From positions 1-61,577 of the forward strand of contig SVFE01000007.1 of assembly GCA_015057055.1 (NCBI GenBank): 61,577 bases of DNA, given 5' to 3'. The notes under the pieces were generated by a model. That model ran no database searches and was not told where the DNA came from. It worked only from the letters and a program-made list of their open reading frames with translations. This document shows positions 1-9,049 of the stretch, piece by piece (the first letter of the stretch is position 1; each line of letters begins with the position of its first letter). This stretch comes from Lachnospiraceae bacterium (lineage in GTDB: Bacteria > Bacillota > Clostridia > Lachnospirales > Lachnospiraceae). The translations under genes and the position numbers were made by a program.

Positions 1-79
1 GAATTATAGCACTTTTCAGGGTACTTTTGTATAGGGTATCTTCAAAAAAGTTGCTCAAAATCGAAAATACGAGGTCAAA

Positions 80-1540
80 TCAGATAAAACTGGAATTTAG
101 TTTTTCATTTGACCTAACATCTGCTTCTGCAGAGAGACCAACACATCTAACTCTTATTTCTTCATTTGTCAATACAGTAATACTATTCCCCATCCAATAG
201 TCTATTACATATCCTTCCGTCAAATTATTCTCCTTTAGAATATCAATCATTGTACCTTCACCAAACCAAGTACTGTTTGTGTCTATGTTTCTGTTTAATA
301 CAAGCAATCCGTTTAGTCCAGAATTACATAGCATAATAAGGATTACTACAATTGCGACTCTTTTTAATTTAACAAAATACTTATTCAACACCAGTACTTT
401 TACTACCATAATTGATACAATAATAGTACCAAACCAAAAAGGAAGCATTCTCCAAGAATGAACTCCTATTTTTCCAAAAACATAAAAATAGATAGTAGCT
501 AACGACAAAACCCAATAAGAAATTATTATCTTTTTTTCTATTTCCTTTTCAAATTTATGATATACAAAAAAAGTAGAAATAGCAAAAAGCAGTGTCATTA
601 ACATCATAGCATTTTTTACTAAATATACTATTCCATTTAGACTCAATATCTCCACGTAAACATCATTATAAGAAAAAATATCAAGCCACAAATAAACCCA
701 CTGAGAAAAAAATAGTTCAATATTTTTTACCCAATTTTTGTACAAGTCATATTCCATGAAACCTTGTTCATAAGTAGTAACTATTCCATATGAAATCTTT
801 TTATATGTAACAATCCCCAAAATAAGTCCTATACAAGAACAAATAATTGCTTTTTTATCCCACTTACTATACTTAGAGATTGTCTTCTCTGAAAACAAAA
901 ATTTTAAAATAATAAAACCAATCCACGGAATTCCTGCAAAAAGTGTTACCGTCATTCCTTCTATTCCTACAACCCAAAAATGTATTGTTAATAACCCAAT
1001 AATCATTTTTGTTTTCTTTTCATCTTTCTTTTTATATTTATCAAAATAATCGATAAGGATAATAGAAAGCATCCATAATAAAATTGCTAAACTGTAATGA
1101 AGCACATGTCCAAAAAACATTTCTCTAATTTTCTCTGTACTGAGCATGGATAGCAGCATACATCCAGTACAAACCAATGATAAATACCATTTAGTCAAAA
1201 AAGTTCTAAAGAATAAAACCATCACAATAGTCATTACCACAGAAAAAATTGTCATTCCTAATCTAGCAGAAAATATCCCTAATCCAAAAATTTTAACAAA
1301 CGGAACCATAAGCAAATGACCACCTAATGGTATAAAATATGGATAGGTATAATCCAGATTAATTAACTTTCCACTCTCTACTGAAGCTTGTGCCCACATA
1401 AGATTGTCTAATACATCTGTGTTTGTTTCCAGAACAAAAAAATCACTCCATATGTAATACATACAGCAAAACAGAGAAAAAATAAAGAAAACTGCTGATA
1501 CTATGTTAATCCATAACTCTTTCTTTTTTCCAAATTCCAT
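80..1540 (-). CDS. Multi-spanning membrane protein, GT-C glycosyltransferase-like
   Basis: The product is 486 residues with about ten hydrophobic segments. A short basic N-terminus (MEFGKKK) leads into the first membrane helix, and a large first loop carries the acidic stretch ETNTDVLD, the position where GT-C enzymes often bear catalytic acids. The layout, and a C-terminal soluble tail similar to that of the broken gene at 7441-9045, suggest a lipid-linked-sugar glycosyltransferase or another polymer-modifying membrane protein; no family motif proves it. The start is the ATG at 1540, with AGAAAGGG about 6 bases upstream. The gene is much richer in A+T than the acylation operon to its right and points away from it, so it may belong to an AT-rich glycan cluster continuing off the left edge. 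Substrate unknown. Confidence 0.7.
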   Translation of the reverse strand: MEFGKKKELWINIVSAVFFIFSLFCCMYYIWSDFFVLETNTDVLDNLMWAQASVESGKLINLDYTYPYFIPLGGHLLMVPFVKIFGLGIFSARLGMTIFSVVMTIVMVLFFRTFLTKWYLSLVCTGCMLLSMLSTEKIREMFFGHVLHYSLAILLWMLSIILIDYFDKYKKKDEKKTKMIIGLLTIHFWVVGIEGMTVTLFAGIPWIGFIILKFLFSEKTISKYSKWDKKAIICSCIGLILGIVTYKKISYGIVTTYEQGFMEYDLYKNWVKNIELFFSQWVYLWLDIFSYNDVYVEILSLNGIVYLVKNAMMLMTLLFAISTFFVYHKFEKEIEKKIIISYWVLSLATIYFYVFGKIGVHSWRMLPFWFGTIIVSIMVVKVLVLNKYFVKLKRVAIVVILIMLCNSGLNGLLVLNRNIDTNSTWFGEGTMIDILKENNLTEGYVIDYWMGNSITVLTNEEIRVRCVGLSAEADVRSNEKLNSSFI

Positions 1541-1808
1541 TATCGTTACCCTTTCTATTTAATATCTCATAAAAAGTATATTTCAACTCTTAATTATGAC
1601 TTTTTTCCTTTATTTGTCAATGTCTCTTGGATATGATATTAAAATGCCTCCATACCTCTCGTTCATATTTTGTTCATATTTTGTTCTAAATTAATTAAAC
1701 AACCCATCATTTTTTATACATTTTTAACATTTATTATGTAATCATAGAAACAAGGATTTGTTTCTTAATTTAGGACAATTTCAAAGGAAAAACTTTTTCA
1801 TTATAAAT

Positions 1809-1859
1809 GTGCCAAGTGATTCGTTCACTTGGCACCCTCCCTTTTACGGGAGTTTTTTT
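1809..1859 (+). terminator. Tandem hairpin intrinsic terminator
   Basis: A perfect 11-bp stem (GTGCCAAGTGA at 1809-1819 with its complement at 1825-1835) is followed directly by a CTCCC/GGGAG stem and seven T residues. It ends a plus-strand transcript, yet no plus-strand gene precedes it in the window, so it closes either a small RNA or a short leader. Confidence 0.75.
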
Positions 1860-1946
1860 GTATTCTGAAAACTCTGCCGGAACATTCCTGCCTTTTCAAG
1901 ATTACTATTACAGGCAGGTTTCTCTTTACTTTTTAAATAGATAAAG

Positions 1947-1975
1947 TGGACGAAATACCGCTTTTATGGTATCTT
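1947..1975 (+). promoter_or_regulatory. Probable promoter of the acylation operon
   Basis: TGGACG (1947-1952) and TATCTT (1970-1975) are 17 bases apart, a fair match to a sigma-A promoter. It lies downstream of the terminator hairpins and about 75 bases ahead of the first gene of the operon. No second candidate is clearly better. Confidence 0.4.
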
Positions 1976-2056
1976 AGTTATTGATGTTACAATCGGTGAC
2001 CGTTGATTTAGCAGTTTTCTAAATCACACTCATTTTTATTCAAGGATTCGTATTTC

Positions 2057-3487
2057 ATGACTTTTACAACCATGAGTTTTGCCTGGTTTATGCTGGCAAC
2101 TTTTTTCATTTATTATATTGTCCCCAAGCGGTTCCAATGGATGGTGCTGCTGGCGGCCAACGGATACTTTTATTACCAGACCGGATATAAGAGTTTCCTT
2201 TTTTTGGTGGGAACCATTCTGGTATCCTATCTTTTCGGACTTCTCATCGAAAAAACCGGGCAAAAGCGGTATGTCATCATCCTCACGGTACTCATTTTTG
2301 TGGCCATGATGACCGTCATGCGCCTGCCCTTTGCCAGCTTTATCATGCCTCTGGGCCTGTCCTTCTATTCCCTTCAGTGCATCGGCTATTGCATTGAGGT
2401 GTACCGGGGCACAACGCCGGCGGAGAAAAATCCTGCCCGCTATGCTCTCTTCGTTTCCTTTTTCCCGCATGTTCTGCAGGGACCCTTTGCGGATTACAAT
2501 GAATTAAAGGCGGAGCTTTTCGCCCCCCATTCTTTTGACTATGATACCTGTGTGCGGGGGTGCTACCGTATTTTCTTCGGCGTCATGAAGAAGCTGGTAA
2601 TCGCCGACCGCATTTCCTATATCGTCAACTTGGTTTATGAAACCGGGGAAGGATACTACGGATTCACGGTTTTGCTGGTGATGGTGCTTTACGCCATTCA
2701 GCTCTATGCGGACTTTTCCGGCTACATGGATATGGCGGTGGGATGCGCCCTGCTTTTGGGCATCCGCATCCGGGAAAACTTCAACGTTCCCTACGGCTCC
2801 AAATCCATGGCGGAATTTTGGAGAAGATGGCATATTTCCCTGGGACTCTGGTTCAAAAACTATGTATTCTTCCCGGTGCAAAGGACAGAACTTTGCAACC
2901 GGATCCGCAAGTCCATGAAGAAAAAGAAAAACCGCTACGGAATGACGGTCATTCCCTCTGTCATCGGACTTACGGTTTTGTGGACTCTGATCGGACTTTG
3001 GCACGGATTTGACTGGAATTATCTCTGCTACGATTGGTTCTGCGGCCTCGTCATCATTGCATCGGAGCTGTTAAAACCGGTCTATGATAAGGTAAACGGC
3101 TTATCGCCCAAGGTTTTCCAATCCAAGTTTATGGACGGGCTTCGCACCCTCAGGACCTTCCTGTTGGTGGCGTTTAGCTTCCTGTTCTTCCGCCCGGATA
3201 CCCTCGGCATTACTTTTACCATGATGAAGAATCTGTTTGTAAAACCGGACCTTTACGCGGCGGCAGAATTTGTGTACTGGCACTCCTACGACCTCTTTTT
3301 GATTGCCGTTCCCCTTATCGTTCTTGCTGTGGTAGATGCCATGAAATACAAGGAAATCGATGTGGTTGCCAAGGTGCATTCCCTGCATCCCGTTCTTCGC
3401 TACTGTATCTACATCGCGGCGCTTTTGCTGATTTACATTGCCAAAGGGGACACCGGAACCATCGGATTTGCGTATTATGTATTTTAG
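2057..3487 (+). CDS. MBOAT family O-acyltransferase (AlgI/DltB-like)
   Basis: A 476-residue polytopic membrane protein. MBOAT proteins of this type (AlgI, DltB, PatA) pass an acyl group across or at the membrane onto an extracytoplasmic polymer. The family core is clear: FPHVLQGP in the middle, QLYADFSGYMDMAVG, then EFWRRWHISLG with His259 and GLWHGFDWNYL with His316, the two histidines expected in the active site. It is the first gene of a six-gene plus-strand set and is followed after 25 bases by a DltD-like gene, the pairing found in dlt and alg systems. The acyl donor may be the small carrier protein encoded at 5971. The polymer acceptor is not known; it need not be teichoic acid because no dltA-type ligase is present here. 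Confidence 0.93.
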   Translation: MTFTTMSFAWFMLATFFIYYIVPKRFQWMVLLAANGYFYYQTGYKSFLFLVGTILVSYLFGLLIEKTGQKRYVIILTVLIFVAMMTVMRLPFASFIMPLGLSFYSLQCIGYCIEVYRGTTPAEKNPARYALFVSFFPHVLQGPFADYNELKAELFAPHSFDYDTCVRGCYRIFFGVMKKLVIADRISYIVNLVYETGEGYYGFTVLLVMVLYAIQLYADFSGYMDMAVGCALLLGIRIRENFNVPYGSKSMAEFWRRWHISLGLWFKNYVFFPVQRTELCNRIRKSMKKKKNRYGMTVIPSVIGLTVLWTLIGLWHGFDWNYLCYDWFCGLVIIASELLKPVYDKVNGLSPKVFQSKFMDGLRTLRTFLLVAFSFLFFRPDTLGITFTMMKNLFVKPDLYAAAEFVYWHSYDLFLIAVPLIVLAVVDAMKYKEIDVVAKVHSLHPVLRYCIYIAALLLIYIAKGDTGTIGFAYYVF

Positions 3488-3512
3488 CAAGTGTGTCCGG
3501 TAATTATGCCTG

Positions 3513-4520
3513 ATGCGATTTAGAAATCTTTATCCTACGGAGTATAAATTGAAAAAATTTCTGACTTTTATTCTTAAGTTCATATTGGTGCTGGGTCTTA
3601 CCTACGGCGCTTACCATTTGCTGTTTTGGTTTTTGTGGGTGGCGGATTTCGGTCCGGACGCCTATGACGGTTCCTACCAGCGGGCCCTGCTTTGGCAGTA
3701 CGAAGCCTTGGCAGAAGAAGACCGGGAGCCGGAGGTTATCGTCTTTGGCTCCTCTTACGTGCCCTTCGGTATTGACGCGGAGACCATGAGCGGCATCCTG
3801 GGGCAAAATGTACAAACCCTGGGGGTGGAAGCGTCTCTGGGCATTCCGGTTTTAGTGGACATCCTCTACGACACCGCCAAGCCCGGCGATACCATCGTCT
3901 ATATGCTGGGCAAATCCAACTGGTCCCAGGAAGATTTCTTCGTCATCTCCTGCGCTCTGGAGGAAAACAAGGAACTCCTGCAGCAGTACTGGGACAGCCG
4001 CCCCGGCGTTTTGGAAGGCCAGCGCAACAAAATGCTTTGGCGTAAGCTCTACACTCTTCTCGTGGGTGATTTGATTGAAACTATCCGCTCTGCCATCAGC
4101 GACAAGGAACAGGTCTACTCCATCGACTCCTTTGACGTATCCGGCAACATGGTGGGACTTCGGGAAGGCACCCTGATTTCTACGGACGTGGGGCCTTCGG
4201 ACACTCTAAGCTTTGAAGATATGGAACTGGAAACCATGGATATGCTGAATGAATTTTCCCTCTGGTGTGAGGAAAATGATATTACTTTCGTGATTGCTTA
4301 TTCTATGACAATTGAAGGTTCTCTTGTGGAAACGGAAGAGGATTTGTCGCTTTATCACCGACAGATGACGGATTATATGAATGCAGATATCTTGGGCATT
4401 CCGGAGGATTATTTCCTGCCGGTGGAATACTTTTATAACCACCCTCTACATCTGAATAGTGAGGGCGCAAAGGTTTATTCCCAGCTTTTGGCAGAGGAGC
4501 TACTGGAGTATAGAAATTAA
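3513..4520 (+). CDS. DltD-like / SGNH-type surface acylation protein
   Basis: 335 residues with one N-terminal membrane anchor (about residues 14-38) and an extracytoplasmic domain. The stretch VIVFGSSYVPFGID has Ser80/Ser81 where SGNH and DltD proteins place the nucleophile, and the C-terminal NHPLHLNSEG supplies His313 in the place of the catalytic His block. Such proteins act with an MBOAT partner to move the acyl group from the membrane enzyme to the polymer. The motif before the His has Asn where many relatives have Asp. The ATG at 3513 has only a poor ribosome site, so coupling to the upstream MBOAT gene is likely. Family placement rests on motif and context. Confidence 0.75.
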   Translation: MRFRNLYPTEYKLKKFLTFILKFILVLGLTYGAYHLLFWFLWVADFGPDAYDGSYQRALLWQYEALAEEDREPEVIVFGSSYVPFGIDAETMSGILGQNVQTLGVEASLGIPVLVDILYDTAKPGDTIVYMLGKSNWSQEDFFVISCALEENKELLQQYWDSRPGVLEGQRNKMLWRKLYTLLVGDLIETIRSAISDKEQVYSIDSFDVSGNMVGLREGTLISTDVGPSDTLSFEDMELETMDMLNEFSLWCEENDITFVIAYSMTIEGSLVETEEDLSLYHRQMTDYMNADILGIPEDYFLPVEYFYNHPLHLNSEGAKVYSQLLAEELLEYRN

Positions 4521-4536
4521 AGGAGAAAAATTTGCA

Positions 4537-5943
4537 ATGAGCATAACAAAAAATCTATTTAGAAAAAATTGTCATACTATTATTGCATTTTTAATGCTTT
4601 TTTGGACATCTTCTATTTTTTACTACTCTGATATACATTCAAATATAAGACAAGGTATTAATTTTTGGTATGCTCTTTTCTCCGGAGATTTCTTTTCCTA
4701 TTATTCCTTAAATATGCAATCCGTTGAAAACGGAGAAATGATTCATTTAGCTAATTATGATATGGTAATGAATTTTTTCATGGGTGTTTGGCAAATTCCA
4801 CTTTTTATATTTGAAAAAATTACTTTTCTTAACTCACAAGATTTCCTAATTGGGCGAATTTGGGGTAAAGGATATTTAATACTGTGTACATTATTAGCCG
4901 GAAACGGATTAAAAAAAGTTGCCGCAGAACTTGATATGGAACAGTCTAAATGTGAAAATGTTTGTTTTATGTTTGTAACAAGCATTACTGCTTTCTTTTG
5001 TACCGGTGTAATTGGGCAAGGCGATATTATCGCTGTATTGTTTTCGATTTATGCACTCTTATATCTGTTTCAAAAGAAAACTGCTAAGTTTCTTTTGTTC
5101 TTTATACTTGCTGCTCAATGCAAGAATTTTGCTTTATTTATCTTTATTCCGATTATTTTATATAAAGAAAAAAATATTTTACGCATAGCGTTTCAGACTT
5201 GCTTACCGGTTATTATTACTTTTTTAGTAGAACTTCCATTTAAATTATCTGATCCTATTGGTGTTGCATCAAAAAAACCTCGGTTTTGGAGCATGATTGC
5301 AACTATGATGGAACGGAGAATAACTATTTTAGGATTTGATATTCCTGTTTTATTTATATTATTTGTAGCCATATGTATGGCTGCATATCTTACATATGAA
5401 ACCGATGAGCATAAGGATAAAAAATGGGTTTTATTTTATGGTTTTGTTTCTATTTTATCGCTTTTCTTATCCATGTATATGTATGCTTATTGGGTAATAT
5501 ATTTACTTCCCTTTACAATACTCTTTTTCTTCATGGACGAGAAAAAACTTTTTTCCCGCTGGTTTTTGGAATGTTTTGCTTACTTTAGTCTTATTGTCGG
5601 ATACATCGTTACCTATCCGGATCATTTTGATACCAATAATATGCAAAATATGCTATTAGACAAATTACTTCTTCATGGGTATAATAATTCATATATACTT
5701 AATGATATTTCTCTTTTTCTAAAAGATTATTATCACTATAATATATGGACCTTATCCTATTGTGTGTTTATTGTTTGGACTATATTTATCTCTGTCACAA
5801 ATTGTCCCCGATATGTATCCATGCAAGCTTCTGAAGAAAAGAATACATTTTCATTAAATACTCTACTTTGGATTCGTGCCATTGCAGGTTTTATCTTAGT
5901 TAATATCGGTGTTTTCTTTTTCTTATTAGAGAAATTATTTTAA
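4537..5943 (+). CDS. Polytopic membrane protein, GT-C glycosyltransferase-like
   Basis: 468 residues, about ten or eleven membrane helices. The ATG at 4537 is chosen over an earlier in-frame ATG at 4459, because that lies inside the preceding gene, while 4537 has AAAGGAG 10 bases upstream. The architecture (early loop with SVENGEMIHLANYDMVMNFF and alternating helices) resembles mannosyltransferase-type GT-C proteins, so it may build or extend the glycan the neighbours acylate; no catalytic residues can be assigned with certainty. Base composition is strikingly AT-rich beside the flanking acylation genes on both sides, which suggests a later insertion into the operon. Confidence 0.75.
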   Translation: MSITKNLFRKNCHTIIAFLMLFWTSSIFYYSDIHSNIRQGINFWYALFSGDFFSYYSLNMQSVENGEMIHLANYDMVMNFFMGVWQIPLFIFEKITFLNSQDFLIGRIWGKGYLILCTLLAGNGLKKVAAELDMEQSKCENVCFMFVTSITAFFCTGVIGQGDIIAVLFSIYALLYLFQKKTAKFLLFFILAAQCKNFALFIFIPIILYKEKNILRIAFQTCLPVIITFLVELPFKLSDPIGVASKKPRFWSMIATMMERRITILGFDIPVLFILFVAICMAAYLTYETDEHKDKKWVLFYGFVSILSLFLSMYMYAYWVIYLLPFTILFFFMDEKKLFSRWFLECFAYFSLIVGYIVTYPDHFDTNNMQNMLLDKLLLHGYNNSYILNDISLFLKDYYHYNIWTLSYCVFIVWTIFISVTNCPRYVSMQASEEKNTFSLNTLLWIRAIAGFILVNIGVFFFLLEKLF

Positions 5944-5970
5944 TTATATGTTACAGAAAGGAATCCTCTT

Positions 5971-6210
5971 ATGACCAGAGAAGAAGTTTTAGCAAAAGTA
6001 AATGATATTTTTCATGAGGTTTTCGATGATGACAGCATCGTCGTTGTAGAATCCACCACTTCCGAAGATGTGGAAGATTGGGACAGCTTGATGCACATTA
6101 CCTTGATTTCCGAGGTGGAATCCGAGTTTGGATTTAAATTCCAGATGAAGGATGTGGTAGGTATGAAGGACGTGGGCGAGATGCTGGATATCATTATGGC
6201 GAATATTTAG
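5971..6210 (+). CDS. Acyl carrier protein
   Basis: 79 acidic residues with the phosphopantetheine attachment motif DSL at Asp38-Ser39-Leu40, the normal size and fold signature of acyl carrier proteins. A good ribosome site (GAAAGGA) precedes the ATG. It is not next to fab genes; it lies between a GT-C-like gene and a MaoC-type hydratase, within an operon starting with MBOAT and DltD-like genes. That suggests a dedicated carrier that holds the acyl group to be put on a surface polymer, as DltC does for D-alanine. The matching activating enzyme is not in the window, so the acyl group cannot be named. Confidence 0.93.
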   Translation: MTREEVLAKVNDIFHEVFDDDSIVVVESTTSEDVEDWDSLMHITLISEVESEFGFKFQMKDVVGMKDVGEMLDIIMANI

Positions 6211-6275
6211 CATTTTGTTGATTACTTTGCTGCCTTGTTGATTTTCAGCAATTGTACCCAGAAAGGAAGTTCATT

Positions 6276-6689
6276 TTGAATCATTATACATTTGAAGAAC
6301 TTTCCGTCGGCATGGAAGAATCCTTTTCCGTGACCGTGACGGAAGAGATGCACAACAAATTCACGGAGCTGTCCGGGGACATTAACCCTATGCATTTGTC
6401 GGAAGAGTATGCCAAAGAGCATGGGTATGCCGGCAAATTGGTGTACGGAATGCTTACAGCTTCTTTTTATTCTACGCTAGTGGGGGTTTATTTGCCCGGG
6501 GAGCACTGCGTGTTTCATGAAATCCGGAGCACATTTAATGCACCGGTTTATGCAGGCGATACCCTTACCATCCATGGCGAAATCGTGCAGATACATGAGG
6601 ACTTTAGACGGATTAAAATCAAAGCCTATATTGTTAATCAGGAGGGGACGAAAGTGTCCTTGTCCACTCTTACGGTGGGTGTGGTATGA
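6276..6689 (+). CDS. MaoC-like (R)-specific hydratase / hot-dog dehydratase
   Basis: 137 residues. The start is taken as TTG at 6276, because GAAAGGAAG sits 7 bases before it; an in-frame TTG at 6252 has no such site. The hydratase-2 motif is present as SGDINPMHLS with Asp35 and His40, followed by GYAGKLVYGMLTAS. Enzymes of this family add water to, or remove it from, (R)-3-hydroxyacyl/enoyl thioesters on CoA or a carrier protein. Placed next to an acyl carrier protein, it probably processes the acyl chain on that carrier. The stop codon overlaps the next start (ATGA), so the two are translationally coupled. Confidence 0.85.
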   Translation: MNHYTFEELSVGMEESFSVTVTEEMHNKFTELSGDINPMHLSEEYAKEHGYAGKLVYGMLTASFYSTLVGVYLPGEHCVFHEIRSTFNAPVYAGDTLTIHGEIVQIHEDFRRIKIKAYIVNQEGTKVSLSTLTVGVV

Positions 6690-7405
6690 GTTCTTCCTTT
6701 GGTATTTCCGGTGCTGTGCTGAAATGGATCGCTGTCATTACTATGCTCATCGACCATTTTGCAGCATCTTTTTTAAATCATTATATCTCTGTGACGGGTG
6801 CCTTTGACGAGGTATACCCGCTCTATACTTTGTGCCGTTATATCGGGCGGATTGCTTTTCCTATCTATATTTTCCTGCTGATTGAAGGATATCAGAAAAC
6901 CCGGAATGTGAAAAAATATATCGGGCGTTTATTTATATTTGCCCTGATTTCCGAAATCCCCTTTGACCTGGCTTTTTCCTATAGGCTTTTTGATGCCTCT
7001 TCGCAAAACGTTTTTTTCACGCTCTTTTTTGGCCTTTCTGCCCTCTATCTGATGGAGCTTGCCCGGGTCAAATGCAAAGAAAAACCGGCGCTGGTATTAC
7101 CGCTCCGGCTTTTTATCATCTTTGGATTTTTGCTTCTGGCAGAACTTTTCAGAACCGATTATTCTTATGTGGGTGTGTTGGCCATCCTCGTCATGTACGA
7201 ACTCCGGCAGAAACCGGCGCTACAAATGATTGCCGGCTGCTTGACCCTCTGCATCTCAAGCCCCACGGAACTCTACGCCCTGATTGGCGTACTTCCGGTA
7301 TGCTTTTATAACCGTGAGCGCGGTCGCCAGATGAAGTATTTCTTCTATCTGTTTTACCCAGTGCATCTGTTGGTGCTGTGGGGGATGGGGATGATGGTGA
7401 TGTAA
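6686..7405 (+). CDS. TraX family membrane protein (putative acyltransferase)
   Basis: 239 residues with about seven hydrophobic segments. The family hallmarks are plain: LKWIAVITMLIDH near the N-terminus, RYIGRIAFPIYIFLLIEGY, then KYIGRLFIFALISEIPFDL and a later N-x-FFTLFFGL block. The founding TraX acetylates F-pilin; chromosomal relatives in Firmicutes are mostly uncharacterised but are placed with membrane acyltransferases. It is the last gene of the operon and overlaps the MaoC-like gene by four bases. It might be a second acyltransferase acting on the same surface polymer; that is inference. Confidence 0.85.
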   Translation: MSSSFGISGAVLKWIAVITMLIDHFAASFLNHYISVTGAFDEVYPLYTLCRYIGRIAFPIYIFLLIEGYQKTRNVKKYIGRLFIFALISEIPFDLAFSYRLFDASSQNVFFTLFFGLSALYLMELARVKCKEKPALVLPLRLFIIFGFLLLAELFRTDYSYVGVLAILVMYELRQKPALQMIAGCLTLCISSPTELYALIGVLPVCFYNRERGRQMKYFFYLFYPVHLLVLWGMGMMVM

Positions 7406-7440
7406 ATTTGAAATCACTCACTTATTTAAATTTGTTTTCT

Positions 7441-9045
7441 TTACCTAATTTCTAAATCTTCTACTAATTCTTCTGCCGTATCATACAAGAAAACGATATA
7501 CCTATCATTTTCAAAAGCTTTCTGCCCTACATCTATCAATTCCCTGTACATTCTATTTTCTTCGTATGAACTTTTTTCCAACACAAAAAATGTTTCACCT
7601 TCCGGTAATTGTTGTGTATGCGTTATGGACTGTAAAAATGGTCTTACCTGTAAATATCTACTTTCATTTTCTTCTTGACACTCTTCTAAACGCCATACTT
7701 CAATTTCTCCATTAGAATAATACGTCAAGTTTTCCCCCATTGCATATCCTTGTAACAAATCTCTTTCCGTTAAAAAATCAACAATTTCTTTTTCTACTTC
7801 TTTGTTATATCCTTCGCTATACAATGAATAATCGTTAATAAAAACAATACATATAATTGCAAAAAGTTGAACAAAAAATAACAAAAGATACTTTATTTTC
7901 TTTTCAAATCGTTCAAATCCACATGCCAATAATATGACGAATATGAACGCAAACGGATAAATATATCTCCCCGTTATACCCATCTCACTAAATGTAAACA
8001 AGGCTGTTGTTACAAAAATTGCTGCACAATAAAAAAGTGCCAAAAAATTATATTTTTTTTCTGTATTTCTTATTCCATAAAACACTGCAAGTATAATCAA
8101 TATAATAATTAAAAAACAAAAAATATTATGCCTTAGTGCTCTATGTCCTAAAAGATTAACATTTGCAACATAGCCAAAATTTTCAAGCCATGTATTTATT
8201 ATATCTATAATACTTTGTTCCCTAATATATGACCATCTCAAAAAAGTAAAATCTGTAAACTTATATTGCTTAGCTAATATTTTTAAATTAATTATATATC
8301 CAAATCCAGACGCAAACACATTACAAATATTTAGAATAAAAAAATCCAAATATTTTGTTTTCTTAAATTGTAAATTTAAAATATTTTTTTCTTCTCTAAA
8401 GAGCAAACATAACGAAGCTAAAAACAAGGGTAAGTAAAGACATATAAACATTCTAATTCCACCCTAAGAAGACACAAATGCTAATATTACAGACAAAAGA
8501 GCATTGCTTGCTAAAACCCATTTTTTATTTTTTTCTTTATCAAGTATCGGCAACATGAGTGCCAACGTCCACATAGTAATACAAAGAAATGGCAAATAAT
8601 AATTACCCGCCTCAACAAAATATATATATTCCCAATTTAACGGACAAATCAATATAACAGAAAAATAAGGGAACCATGTCATCGATAACTTTAATCTTCT
8701 ATAAAGGAATAAAAAGGAAAAAACATAAATTAACATCCATATAAAAATTCCTACAAATAATATTTTTTCCCAATCATTAAATATCAAAAACAATGGTGTA
8801 TATACAAGCTGCATATTAATAACACGAATTTCTGTACTATAAAACCATGTTTCAACAAAAAAATCCTTTGTTTTTGCCTGCAAATCTGCAAACATCAACT
8901 CTGTAAATAAATCTGAACATAAAAACAATGATATATTATCATAAATCCAAAATAGGAAATATCCTAAATAAACTGTCAAAAGTATGTAGCCAAAGTAAGA
9001 AATTAGTATCTTTCTATCTGCCAAATTATCCTTTCTAAATAGCAT
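7441..9045 (-). pseudogene. Membrane glycan protein gene split by an in-frame TAG
   Basis: One reading frame codes for an N-terminal part with about five or six membrane helices, then a TAG at 8464-8466, then without frame change four codons (GGIR) and a C-terminal part of over 300 residues. Joined, it would be about 534 residues, matching GT-C-like membrane proteins such as the gene at 80-1540; the C-terminal soluble tails of the two are alike (GYAMGENLTYYSNGEIEV here). The start at 9045 is supported by GGAAGG 8 bases upstream. The second half has an internal ATG at 8451 but no ribosome site of note. It is the last gene of the AT-rich fucosyltransferase cluster. Either a recent nonsense mutation, a read error, or readthrough explains the stop. 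Confidence 0.75.
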
Positions 9046-9049
9046 ATTG

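Larger units (their letters stand above)
1541..2056. other. Gene-less region with hairpins, divergent leader
   Basis: This 516-base stretch separates a minus-strand gene from the plus-strand acylation operon. No convincing reading frame is present. It holds a direct repeat of 11 bases (GTTCATATTTT, 1661-1682), a small hairpin at 1746-1765, the tandem hairpin-terminator at 1809-1859, a weaker hairpin with arms at 1887-1892 and 1913-1918 followed by a T-rich run, and a plausible promoter just before the operon. The left half is very AT-rich. Confidence 0.6.

Noticed and set aside
1-79. Frameshifted extra C-terminus of the first gene
   Set aside because: Other frames stop after about a dozen codons; nothing shows that the protein should be longer.
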